Source: Anthonomus grandis grandis
Taxonomy: Eukaryota; Arthropoda; Insecta; Coleoptera; Curculionidae
Reading direction: 5' to 3'
Length of the DNA stretch: 64,000 nt
NCBI RefSeq assembly: GCF_022605725.1
Contig: NC_065550.1
Coordinates: forward strand, 6,448,001-6,512,000
The notes beneath the pieces were generated by a model, which saw only the letters and a list, made by a program, of their open reading frames with translations, did no database searches and had not been told where the DNA came from. The translations under genes were made by a program, and so were the position numbers. Of the stretch, positions 1-12,400 are shown one piece after another (positions within the stretch are counted from its first letter, which is position 1; each line of letters starts with the position of its first letter).

Positions 1-27
1 AAATAACTTTGATAGCGTAAGATGTGC
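1..27 (-). CDS. Possible start of the next Cul1 exon
   Basis: On the minus strand an AG acceptor at 29-28 is followed by 27 nt reading AHLTLSKLF in the phase expected after the exon ending at 224. It sits where cullin-1 normally reads VLQILLKSKLL, but only L and K align. It may instead be chance, with the true exon further left. Confidence 0.2.
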
Positions 28-223
28 CTATAATTACCAAAATTTCAGAAAAATTACCCGTTTTCAATATATGAAGTGTCGCTATCTTTTAAGATATTTT
101 AGCGAAACTGATCCCATCAAACTAAATATTTCCCAAAAGCCACTTTTCGAGAAATTGATCTGCAAATTTCGTCGTAGGACAACCTGCATATTGAGACAAC
201 CTGTATTTGTATCTTACACTTAC

Positions 224-463
224 TTGAATAAGAAAATCCTGCTTAATTTGCGTATTTTCTTCTAACTGCGCGATCGTCCACGTGTCGGACACGTTAAACT
301 GAAGTAACACAGCCATTTGAAAAGTACTAGCCTGTAGCGTATACCTATTTTTAAAGCAATTTGTGTTCAGCTCACCCTTGGACATTTGGTAGAGCCAGTT
401 TAGTTTTCTACCAGAATGTTGGCTTGCATAGAAGTTTGTGAATCTACTAACGCTACGTTCCAA
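224..463 (-). CDS. Cul1: Cul1 coding exon 12 (residues 565-644)
   Basis: 80 codons between acceptor TTTTAG at 469-464 and donor GTAAGTG from 223. The exon starts LERSVSRFTNFYASQHSGRK and ends QDFLIQ, both phase 0. It matches the cullin alpha/beta region, including the conserved WLYQMSKGEL and CFKNRYTLQASTFQM stretches. The codon at 463 is TTG (Leu), so it is an internal exon start and not a translation start. Confidence 0.95.
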
Positions 464-3400
464 CTAAAATAAAAAAAGGTCAATTTTTCATTTGAAATTA
501 AGCAATAAAGACTTTCATATAGGGAAAAATAGTTATGTTCTTTTTTCATAAAATTTTAAATACGTTAAAACCTGTGGCATGTCGCAACTTTCTCAAAATT
601 TGCAAAAAAAAACTATTATAGAAGACGAAGAAAATGATGTCTATAATAGGTAACCCACTTGCCGGGCTGTCACTTTGCCTAACTCGAAACCGGTAAGAGA
701 TATGATGTCGGTTAAATAAGAAAAAAGTTGTGCATTTGCAATGTTGCGTTTATAGAGTTATCAAATTAGCAAATTTTGATTCCAGTATACGGAGAAAATT
801 ATAACAAAATATTTTGCTTACTTATGTTTATAGTTTCTTCTTTACAAAATGGTCTACTTGTTACTAATTTTTCCAAAATTTTTCGTTTTTTACAATTCGA
901 TAACAATTTTATTTCTTTTTAATTACATATTTTCATATTTGAAAAGATATTTTTATTCCCTTTAAAGTAATATACGAATTAAGGATTTTTACCGACGTTT
1001 CGTACAAAAACCCATAATCAGGGTTTTTGTATGGAAATGGTTTACACATTTAAAGAAGAAACCCCTTTGGGAAAGCTCACTCAGTATTCTTTCTTTTAGG
1101 CTTCCAATAGCGCACTTGCAGCTAGTTGACAATTGCTTTTCATATGAATCCAGAGAGCTTTTTAATAATTATCAATATTTTAACACGTTAACTGCCGTGA
1201 GATAGTTAGGGCACCAACATAAATGTGGTGTCTCATGCTATTTTTAATAATAGCCGCGTGACATATCTGTGGTGTCTCTGAAGTAATTGTGTACTATAGC
1301 CGTGTGAGCCTTGATCGGCGTCGCAATCCTATATAAGTTATATGGAACTGAAAGAGGGCGACTGTAACTGTCTGATACTAGTTTTGGTTTTTGAATTTGA
1401 GACTCGAAAGTGGATCTTCATGGTTTCAAAAATAAGTCATTCATAAAATCAAAATGTATGGAAAATAAACATTTTTATTGATTAAAATACAGCATAAATG
1501 CAAGCTAAAAAAATAAACGAAATACATCCAAATTCAAACATTTAAAAAATATTTGGTACAGTTATCTATCTGAAAAAAGCGTTCAGATTCTCTTTTGATA
1601 ACAAATAACGCATCGACGTCTGTTACCAACATCTTCCAAGGAATGTTGACACCTTAGAAAATTGAAAGGCTTTCAATGTTCTAAGGTTGACGCTCTTCCA
1701 AAGGAACATTTTGCCTCAGGGTTGTTCAATATCAAGACCTAAGAGACTGTTTACGATCTCCTGCTTGAACTTTGTGATGGACAGTTTTTCATTCGCTACT
1801 TCTTGATGCAAAATATGTGCATTTACCAAAGCACTGCCAATAAGAAGTTTAATAGCAAGCTTGCGGTACCACTTCACCCCTCTGCATAATGAAGTGGTGT
1901 AAGACTTTATTTGATCCGAAAGATCAATGTAGGCTTTATGTTTGTTGTAGTCAGCAACCGCAGCAGGTTTTCGAAATTCTTTGTCATGGTTACTAACTCA
2001 TCAGTGTGTTTTGTGGATAAGGTAAGCACATCTCTTTTGTCCTCCCACTTTTGAACAATTACACCTGAGGTGCTTTCAGCTGCCTTGGTTTCTCCTTTCC
2101 TGGGCTTTTTGTTAATAATTTGCTAAGGATTCATTTTTCGATTTGATCGAAGAGTGCCAACTATAGTTAGAAAAGTTTATAAAGAACCGGTGACATCAAC
2201 AGGCGGCAAAATCCGCGCATTTCGTTATTCTATCGATCGGGTCAGATGACTATGTCGAGGTCTGAAGACAGTAGACGCGGCACAATTGTTGAAATTATTA
2301 ATATTTATTTGTACTAGAGTTTAAATAGCCCTAGATTTTTAGTAGGTATAGATAACGATATTATAAGTGCGTTTGATTTAGTTGAAATACCAGTTCTTAA
2401 CAGTTGCCCAAATTTTTTCTATCGGATTAAGCTCTGGGTGGTATGGAGGCAAACGTAACACAATGTGTCCATGCTTTTCCATTAGGTCGTCCAACTTGGT
2501 TCTTACAGGATACTTTTTTTTATTTTCAGACACTATTTCATATAACTCTGTGTTGGTGAGTTTTGCATCAAATGTAAAATTATGTTCCTTGAGCCAGTCA
2601 ACTATTTCCTGCTTTTTACTTCCAGATGTAACATTCTTGACTAGAGGCACATTGTGATAAGTTGCATTGTCTAATACTAGGACGGAATTAGGTAGTAAAT
2701 TTGGAATTAACTGATTTTCGGCCCATTTCATTGGGCCGAAAATCGTTGTGATGGTTCATGTTATCATTATAGTCTCCGCTTTTTGACCCTAAAAAGAGAA
2801 GAATAAAAGATTTTAAAATAATCGTATAAAGTTGTCAGTGTGGTATTAATTATCAAAATATCAATATTGATAATGGTAAAAGGTTGACTAAATATTATAG
2901 GTGAAAATATGGGTAGGGAACTGGGACTGAATAGTGTAAGTACCCGCTTATCCAATCAACCAACTAAGAGTATCATTTCTGCGTATTACACTTTAATATC
3001 ATTTTTGGTATTACTTTATATAGAAATAACTAAAAAAATTTAATTTTTAAAAATAATTAATTTTCATTTATTTTTTTAAATTATTAGACAATTGAATAAT
3101 TTAAACCAATTTTACTTACCTTTTACAATAAAAATCGGATAGTCTAACTAAAAAATCTATAGTCTATTTCACTATTATACTTAAAAAAAAAACACACAAC
3201 AGATTTTAAATGCCTTATAACACGATTAACTCACTTCCCGTACGAGACGACACTGAGTAGGCCTTCAGGCTACGTCATAGGCTTTAAATCCCCGGCAGAT
3301 ACAAAGAAACGATGTACGGCGGCTGCTTTGTTCTTGCGGTTTCTTTAATAAGAAGCAAGAGAAAATATATTGCGGTCGTCTTTTCTCTCTGCCACCGGAT

Positions 3401-6400
3401 TTTCTATCGATTTTCTGTTGAAAAATGGGTTTGTGCGCATATTGAGCAGCCGGTTCTTTATAAACTTTTCTACCTATAAGTGAGTGTTCCTGGCAAGTGA
3501 AGTATGTGCCAAAATCACACTTGTATAATAATTATCTGTAAATATAATACGTCCTTTGTCAAGTAAGTCATTTGCAAGAGCGAGTACTACTTTTTGTGAT
3601 GAACATTGGCCCTCTACCCCATCTTGCCCACAATAAATCAACATACTGTAAGTATATCTCTTTTCGATGCACAGCTTATAAAGTTTTGTTCCGAACTTGT
3701 GCATTCGGAGGAAAAAAGGATGCCTAAAACGGAAGCTACGTACAACTCTGCTTCAAGAAATGACAGGTTCAGGACGCAACATCTGTTGCACACGGCCATT
3801 GATTTAAGTTTTATGTGTTGAGGCCGCGTGACCATACGAAAAGCCGCATAAAAAAATTACCAAAAAGTTTGTAATTAAATTTTTTTTGTAAAACAAAATA
3901 ATCATGAGTGTTCTAGAACACCACAATTAACTTTTGAAAGAGAAAAAAAAATTACGGCAGTCAACGTGTTAATTATGAGTTTTTGTGTTTTTAACTACAA
4001 GTAAAATAATTTTGTAGTAAGTGCGATACATTGTTAGACAGGCAAAAAAGGATTGGATCTTTATGGATAAAAAAAATTCAATATGCCATCCATAAAAAAG
4101 TTTTGTCAATAGAATTTGAGCACAAAATCGCTTTCAACACAAATTGTTAATTTAAAACACATCTTACAGGTTTTAAAAATTTGCATAAATAAAGAAACTA
4201 TAGCGTATTTACAAAAATGTATTATTTTAGTTTTTTGTAAAACTATCCCAAAAAGAATACAAGAAATTGCAAAGTAAATGGCATTTATTTGCAAACACAA
4301 TTGCCTAAAACCTTTCCCGTTTAATAGTTTTTATCTCTTTACCAGTTTACGAGTTTGCAATAAATGCATCACTAATTTGGGACACACTGTATATTATATA
4401 TTTTATAACTATTTATTAAACAAATAAACTTGCGTACATAGAAATCGGTCCATTGTAAACTTTTGACTTTAACTATATAAACTCCTGGACAAAATTATCG
4501 CATTACTAATTATTTTGTCAAGAAAATTTAAATAAAAATAAATATCAGTTAAAACAGTTATAATATCTTTTCTCGTATAAAAAGCAGAACTGGACAAAAA
4601 CTATGTTTATGCTTTATCATGGAACATTCTGCTCGTGAGGAGTGAGAATGCATCCGCAGGAAAGTATAATAAGTCATAATTTGATACGAGAAATGCTGCG
4701 AAGACTTCAAGCGGTCACTGCAGCTAGAGGTGGCAATACACGTTATTAAGAATTCATTATGGGTCTATTGTTTTATTTTTGTATCAAAATTGAAGTTAGT
4801 GAAAATCGATGCTTTTCCTTGTATTGAATTTAGTTACTTAAATCTCATTTTGTTAAATAGAATATAATTGTTTTTGTTAATTAATAATGCATAGTTAACA
4901 ATGCTTATAAGTTTGCTTATTTTTTTATCTTTATTAAAAAAAAAATCTCTAAAAATCAAGTGGTGCGATAATTTTGTCCAGGAGTTTATTTTTTTAAATT
5001 ATTCATCAGAAAAAGAAATATGCTGTTTAAAAGATTATTTAATATTCATTGTGAGTATAAATTTATCAAGAAGGTTTATCGTTAATATTTTATTTATTTA
5101 TTCTTCATACAAAGATTTCACAAAAAACACATCGTGCGTCAAAAAAAAACCGATAGGTAAACCTAAACTATGTACAACAAAAATTATAATAAAATCAAAC
5201 ATGTATCTATAAGAATCAAAGACATACAATAACAGCCTAAAATCAAACACGTAATATTCCAATTCACAATCATTAAAATTTGGTTACATACATTATCACT
5301 GGCTGTGCCCTGAATTTGAAAATATATGGGATTTTCGACAAATACGTTCTTTACTACACCCTTAAAGTATGAGAATTTTTCTTAGAACATTGAATACACT
5401 AGAATAAACATTGGCTGCTTTGGATTGAGCGCAACATCTACACAGGCGGCAGAGGGGATATTTTGTTGATAAACATGCTTAGTATTCCATGTTGCCAGTG
5501 ATTACTCAATTTTAACAGAAAAAAATAAAATTATATAATAAATTATAATAATTAGCAGAAACTAAAATGCATTCTTTATTATAAAGCAAAAGAAAGAGTG
5601 AAACTCGTTTAATAACCAAAACTATTTTGTACTACATTTACACTAAACACTAATAATTAATATTTTAAATTTGGATTCTTTAAATCACCAAATTTCCACA
5701 CACAGCGGTAAGGCTGTAGATTTTGCCCAGAAATATTCTCGCGATACCTAAAGGTAGTTGTCAACTGCGCTCGTTGTTTGCTTTTGGATGGTGCACCTTT
5801 CGTACAGTATTAGTATTAAAATGATATTTTGAGTGGTTTCAGTGCGTTTTTAAATTAATATTAAGACTAACTAAAACTCCCTTTTTGCTGAAAAATGATA
5901 AGGAAGTCTGAAGTGGGTCACATATATTGGAAAAAAGGAAATTCAAATCGTTTCTTTCACAGGCGAGTTAGGTATCAATAGTGTAACCCTTCTAGATTAG
6001 ATAATATAAAAGACGGCATATTTGTGAAATATCTATTAAGTATTGGATAGCAAAACATTAGTAAAAATATGTAATTAAGTATATTACTATAATCTAGCAA
6101 ATTTATTGCTTATTCGAACCCAAAATGCCGCAAAATTATGTGTGCAAAAATGAAGGTAGTATTTGGTTGATATCCAGCCACCAAAATTGAGAACGCAGCA
6201 TATGTATAGGATTTACATTAAACTTTTTTCTGTAATATACAGGGTGGCCATTTGAAAACGAAACAGAGCCTATTTTGGGTCCCTCAGAACATTTGCGAAA
6301 AAATCCTCAGACCCGTCAATCTTTGATTCAAGGGGGAAACATTTTTTTGCTAGTTTCGCCCCCCTGAGGGCAAAGCCCTAGCGGGGGTGACAAGGGCCCC

Positions 6401-9400
6401 CAGAATTTTAAATGGAACGGGGAGTCGAGTGATACCTTATTTTGAAGGTATTTTTATGTGGATTATAACCCTAAAGTTTTAAATCGTTAAAAAGTTTTAA
6501 ATCGTTACTATTTGCCTAGTCGATACAGGGGCTAATAAAAGTTACAAAAAAATTTTAAAAAGTATAATTTTAAATAAAGGGCTTAAAGATAAAATCAATC
6601 AAGTAAATGTTCAAAATGTTGGCCTTTGACTTCCATACAATAATACAGGTTTTGTTCAAACCTTTCCCGTACATTTTCCAAATTTCTGGGGTGATTTGAC
6701 GACATTCATTAATTATTCTTTGTCGCAAATGGTCTAGCGATGTTGGTTGACTAGTATAAATTTTAGTTTTTAAATGGCCCCATAAAAAAAATCCAACGGG
6801 CTTAAGTCCGGGGAACGAGGAGGCCATTCAATAGCTTCTCTTCTTCCAATCCATTGTCCTGAAAACGTTTGGTCCAAATATTGACGAACCCTTGCAGCAT
6901 AGTAGGGTGGGGCCCCATCTTGCTGAAATACTAGACGATTTTCCAAGTACTCGTTGTTATTTTCTAATATTTCCACTAATGCTGGATGAATTGTATTTTC
7001 TAATAACTCCAGGTACATCTCTCCTGTTAAATTGCCAGGTAAAAAAAGGGGCTTACGATATGTTTACCAAAAATGCCAGCCCAAATATTTAATTTTTCAG
7101 GATGTTGTGTATGCACCTCACGAAATATTCTGGGATTTGAATCTGGGGCCCAATAGCGACAGTTGTGACGATTCACAATACCGTTTAGGAAAAAGGACCA
7201 TTCGTCAGAAAACCATACATTAAATAGAAAGTGTGGATCATTGGCGGCTTTTTCAGATATAGTTTCACAAAATTGTACTCGCATCAAAATCGTCTTCGTT
7301 TAGTTCTTGTACGAGATGTATTTTGTACATATGAAACTTGTTTTTTTTAATATCTTCTGAATGCTGCTTCTCTTAATACCAGACACGGTTGATAACTTCC
7401 TTGTGCTCAGTGTAGGATCTTGCACAATATGGCCTAAAATAGCTACTGAAGCTTCATTCACCACTGGATTATCCATTTCGCGCTTTTTATTAGCCACAGA
7501 CCCAGTTTCCCTAAATTTTTGAACCAATTCCAAAATGTACTTGCGATGGATCTGTCGATTAGGGTGTTGTACTGTGTTAAAGAGGTGGGCAGTTCTATTA
7601 GCATTTTCATTGTTCGCAAAGGAAACAGAAATAATTTCAACTCTTTCAGCAAGTGAATAAACCATTATCACACTCAATGTTGTAACTAACTAACTTTAAA
7701 GAGCTATTTGTTTAACACACTATAATCTGACAGCAGTAATTGACAACCACTATTAAACTTCAAAATGTTACTATAATAACAGTCTCAACAATAACCAAGA
7801 GTTCCCTTGCAGAATTGGCATAGATACCTACGGGTATTAAAAAAAAACAACAGAAAGTACGGTTGACAATGTAGGAGAAAAAATTTTTTTGTATTTATTT
7901 AACTGCTAAATTTACAAGCATTTTTTTTTCATAAAAAATTTTGACATGTTTTTGTAACTTTTATTAGCCCCTGTATCGACTAGGCAAATAGTAATGATTT
8001 AAAACTTTAGGGTTATAATCCACATAAAAATACCTTCAAAATAAGGTATCACTCGACCCCCCGTTCCATTTAAAATTTTGGGGGCCCTTGTCACCCCCGC
8101 TAGGGCTTTGCCCTCAGGGGGGCGAAACTAGCAAAAAAATGGTTCCCCCTTGAATCAAAAATTGACGGGTCCGACGATTTTTTCGCAAATGTTCTGAGGG
8201 ACCCAAAATAGACTCTGTTTCGTTTTCAAATGGCCACCCTGTATAATAAATATTTAAACGGATTTGAGATGGTTGAAAAACCTCTACAAATTAAAGTTTT
8301 TTAATAAAATTATTAAGTTAGGTGTTATAAATGGTTATAACTGCCAAAGGATATGGATGAAACTTTTAGCCGTTAGGAGTTACATAGCCCTTTACATTTT
8401 TTAACATCTAGCAATTCAATAATTTTTTTACCAAAAAACTTTTGTTTGTAGAGGTTTGCAACCATCTCAAATGCGTTTAGATATTTATTATAGAAAAAAG
8501 CTTAATTCAAATCCTTTGGGAGCCTTTTTCATTTCTTTATTATTCGAGTTTTAAGTAATTTTGATAAAAAAAAACTTTAGTTTGTTGAGGTCTATAACTA
8601 GAGAGACTATGATTTAGTTATTGATTGTTAATATCCGGACAACAAAATATTAACATTCCTTCGGAATTTTAAGAGATACGGACACTATATCGATTAAATA
8701 ACAGTGGGCGCGGACTATAAATAGGTTGTTGGCAAACGACATATGCTGCGTTCTATATTTTTGGTTGCTAGATATCGATCGGGCGCTAGCTTCACAGATA
8801 TGAAAAAATACATAGAAAAACAACACAAAGTGGCAACATCGGATACGTGCATTGTAAACATAGAGGTATTCTACGTTGCTAAGTTGCTTTTTTTCATTAT
8901 CTTTTTTGTCAGGAATCTTATTCTTATTCTGAAAAATTTGTTGATTACTCTCAAAGTATATGTTATTTGTCAGCAAATAAACGAAACTTTTAAATAGTAC
9001 ACTTTTTACCTGTTAAAAAATATAACATATTAAAAAAATATTTAGTGAAGTGAATTGAGAAAATTGTATATTGAATGAAAAATTGGAAAGTCGATTTGAC
9101 ATCATTGTCTGAGAGATGGTGAACTCAAACAACCTCGCCTTTGGTTTGCAGCTAGGCTTAATTTCATTCAGTCTTCTAAGGGGAACGTTCGATAGAATGT
9201 GTAACAAAAATTAAATACTTAGGCATATAGATAGATTGGGACTTTTAACGGTCTTTATTTAAGAAGATTTCATATAAGATTTATTATTTATCTAAATGTT
9301 CACCTTACTTAAGCTTATGGACAAAAAAACTATTTACAATATACTTATCCTGCCTCACTTTAATTATTGTTCTAGTGTATTATTTTTATTAAAACAAAAT

Positions 9401-12400
9401 GAGTTTTTTTACTTCAAAAGTTGCAAAATAGGGCCATGCGTATAATACTAGGTAAATCAAGATTGAACCCAATAAAAGATATATTACAGGCCTTAGAATG
9501 GTTACCAGTCAGAGAGCATTTTCTACTTAATACGCTGACATTTGTCCATATAAGATTAAAATTGGTCATGTTCCGCAGTATCTGTTGAGTAGTCACATTC
9601 TCTGCCGAAATACATAATCATAACACGCGATCGAGAAGCAATTTTTATATACCTAGAGTTTCTCAAGAACGTGCACAAAATTAATTATTTTTTAATGGTC
9701 TAACGTCTAAACAAATAAAATATGTTGCCAATAGAAATTAAATTTCAAAATTTGTGTCTCGTTTTTTGTTTGTTAGTTATTCAATTATTTAAAAAAAATG
9801 TAATATGGTAATGATTAAGTAACCTTATTGTATAACCTGTATTAGTTTTTGACTAAATAAACGATTTAAACAAACAATCATGTCAGCCTAAAATAGCCAC
9901 CAATTTATTAGTAGCGTGAAAAAAATGAATTAACCTACAATCTCTTATATAAAAAAAAATATGACATACCTCTGATGGCAAGCTAAACGTGAAAGACTGT
10001 TGAAACGGCCAGGAACCAGAAGATAAAACTTGAATACTAAAATCTATACCTGCAAATCAATACTCAATGAATAAAACTATAAAAACTATCAACATTGCAA
10101 GGACGCCTACCTAAAGATTCATTGGAATTATTCATATGATTTCTAAACTGTTCATTGAGGTCCTTCGATACCCCAATATCTTGGAACATTCGCTGTAACT
10201 TCGAGGTGTACTCAAACCCACAGGCCTGTTTCAGTTTCGAGATCATTGAGGCTTCTGCGTCGTCGCTGGCCGACATATGTTGCACCAAACGTTTGGCTAA
10301 CATCTGAAAAGTCAGAAATAAAAACTTTATATTCAAATAAATTATATTACAGAAATTGATTTCAGATAGGTTTATAATGTGTTATTAGTGTATACAGGGT
10401 GTGCCAACAAGGTGTACGGCTAAGATAGCGCCTTAACTATACAAGGTAGAGCAAAAAGTTCTACAGCAAAGTTGTAGGGTTGACAAAAACCTACGAACTA
10501 AAAATATGTTTAAGTACACTGGGTGTGTCACAAAAAAGTTACTATAAAATATGATTTTTTTAAATGGTACGCCCTGTATATTATTGTACTAATGTGAAGG
10601 CAAAAAGAGTACTTTACTTTGGTATAACTTTTTTTAAATTTCTTTATAATTAATTTTTTTATGTTGTTTTTTGCCTTTTAGAGGGTTCGTTTAAAAAATC
10701 ATAATTAACTTAAAATTTATTCTGCGCCTATGAAACTTGTACCACAGTTAGTCTAGGGTACCTCCTCTAGGCTGACTATGATAATTTGTAATTTTTTAAT
10801 ACAGGGTGTTTTTAAACAACTTTCAAACTTGCTGAAATTAAATACGCAATATCTCAAATTTTTCAAGTGGAACACCCTGTATATTTTTAACTAATTAAGT
10901 TTGTCCCTCAAATACCTTAATTTTTTATTTAATATGTCCTATAGCTAAACCAAGTACTTTTTGAGATATTTTAACTTTTCTGTAAAATACTATCCATAAA
11001 ACGGGTATTCTTTAAGTTCTGATCAAGATTTCTTAGAAACATTGGTTTAAACGTCAAATAATAATTGTCAGATTATTAGTTTTATGACAGCAGTAGACAA
11101 GATCAATGTTTTTCCTTCAAAAACCATTTTAGAAATTATTATCAGTTAGTTAATCGATTTTTAATTTTTATTGTTCATTTTGTAATCATTATGAATTTTC
11201 CTCGTGAGGAATTTGTTGATATGATATATGCCCTTGGAGCTGCTGAAAGAAATAGCCTTTTGGCATCTAGAATTTATGCGCAACTTTATCCTGAAAGAAA
11301 ACATCCCCAAGCACAGGTGTACACAAGATGACAGTAGCTTTAAGTGTCGTTGAAGATCCTCATAAAAGCGTTAGGCAGCTTGCTAAAGAATTACCCTTTA
11401 GTGCAACATCAATATCTCGCATGCTTCGAAGCGAAAAATTTCATCCTTACCATATTCAATTGTTGCAGGAATTACTTCCGCAGGATTATGAAAGAAGAAT
11501 GGCTTTCTGTCAGTGGGCGCAAAATAAAATTCGTCAGCCTGATTTTTTTAATTTTATGCTTTTTTCGGATGAAGCTACATTCCATAATAATGGCAGTGTT
11601 AATAAACATAATTTTCATTATACGACACCAGCAATCCATTCTTCACCCGAGAAATTCATCATCAACATAGATGGTCGCTTAATGTTTGGGCAGGAATAAT
11701 AGGACATTACGTTATTGGACCGCACTTTTTTAATGGACATCTTACAGGTGAAATGTATTTAAACTTTTTACAAAACGATTTTAATGTCCTTCTACAAACG
11801 TTGCCTGACCATGTTCGAGATAGGATTTGGCTTCAACATAACGGCGCTCCAGCTCATTATAGCCATGCTGTTAGAAATTTTTTAAATGAGCATTTTGATG
11901 ACCGGTGGATAGGGAGAGGTGGGCCGGTCCCTTGGCCCGCAAGGTCCCCAGATTTGACCAAACTGGATTTTTTCTTGTGGGGATATGTGAAGGAAAAAGT
12001 CTATCAAACAACTCCTACCACAAGTGAAAATATGAAAAATAAAATTCGGAAGATTTTTCAAACAGTCACGCCAATTATGTTGGAAAAGGTTAATGACTCA
12101 TTCTCCAAAAAAGGGTAATCGCTTGCGTACAAAATTTAGGAGGTCATACTGAACACAATTTATAATAATTGTAATTGATCTTTAAAATTAGTGTAACGAT
12201 GTACATTTATGCAAAAATACGTAAGTACGTACCTAGTATGTAATTTAATTTTGCTGTTTTTTTTAGCAGTTTAGGTGAATAATTGTGTTGGTTAATTTTT
12301 CAAATATGTAATAATAATAATAATTGTAGGAAAAGTACTAATTATAATTCTTCAATAATTTTTTCTAAGCAATCTTGATACCTTGAAAACTTAAAGAATA

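Larger units (their letters stand above)
1567..3715 (-). pseudogene. piggyBac transposase relic, split by a TA insertion
   Basis: This is the C-terminal half of a piggyBac transposase (DDE_Tnp_1_7 type), which cuts and pastes at TTAA. At 3479-3715 it reads HKFGTKLYKLC, then IYCGQDGVEG, then DKGRIIFTDNYYTS, which holds a conserved Asp of the catalytic core. After the guest element it resumes as VGTLRSNRKMNP, then WEDKRDVLTLSTKHTDE, then DYNKHKAYIDLSDQIKSY and RGVKWYRKLAIKLLIGSA. It ends near a cysteine-rich tail, RRRCVICYQKR, at about 1570-1610. An in-frame TAG follows RKMNP, and a frameshift follows HTDELVTMTK. The N-terminal half is missing or unrecognisable above 3715. The gene is non-functional. 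Confidence 0.85.
1184..3968 (-). mobile_element. piggyBac-like element with TTAA target duplications
   Basis: The element is flanked by TTAA at 1180-1183 and at 3969-3972. Just inside each TTAA are inverted repeats differing by one base: CACGTTAACTGCCGT at 1184-1198 and the complement of CACGTTGACTGCCGT at 3954-3968. TTAA specificity is diagnostic of piggyBac elements. The interior carries a minus-strand piggyBac transposase relic, and a Tc1/mariner-like element is inserted in it. Without that guest the element is about 1.5 kb, so it is internally deleted relative to full-length piggyBac elements. Confidence 0.88.

Noticed and set aside
122..463. 113-codon ORF starting at 463 as a small gene
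   Set aside because: The first codon is TTG at a splice acceptor and the last 33 codons lie beyond a consensus donor. It is a Cul1 exon plus intron read-through.
2767..2955. 62-codon minus ORF within the nested mariner-like element as a transposase N-terminus
   Set aside because: Low-complexity Ile/Thr/Ser composition with no helix-turn-helix motif. Probably not coding.
8650..8997. Overlapping 108- and 84-codon ORFs as host genes
   Set aside because: No motif, no splice context, AT-rich. They look like chance frames.
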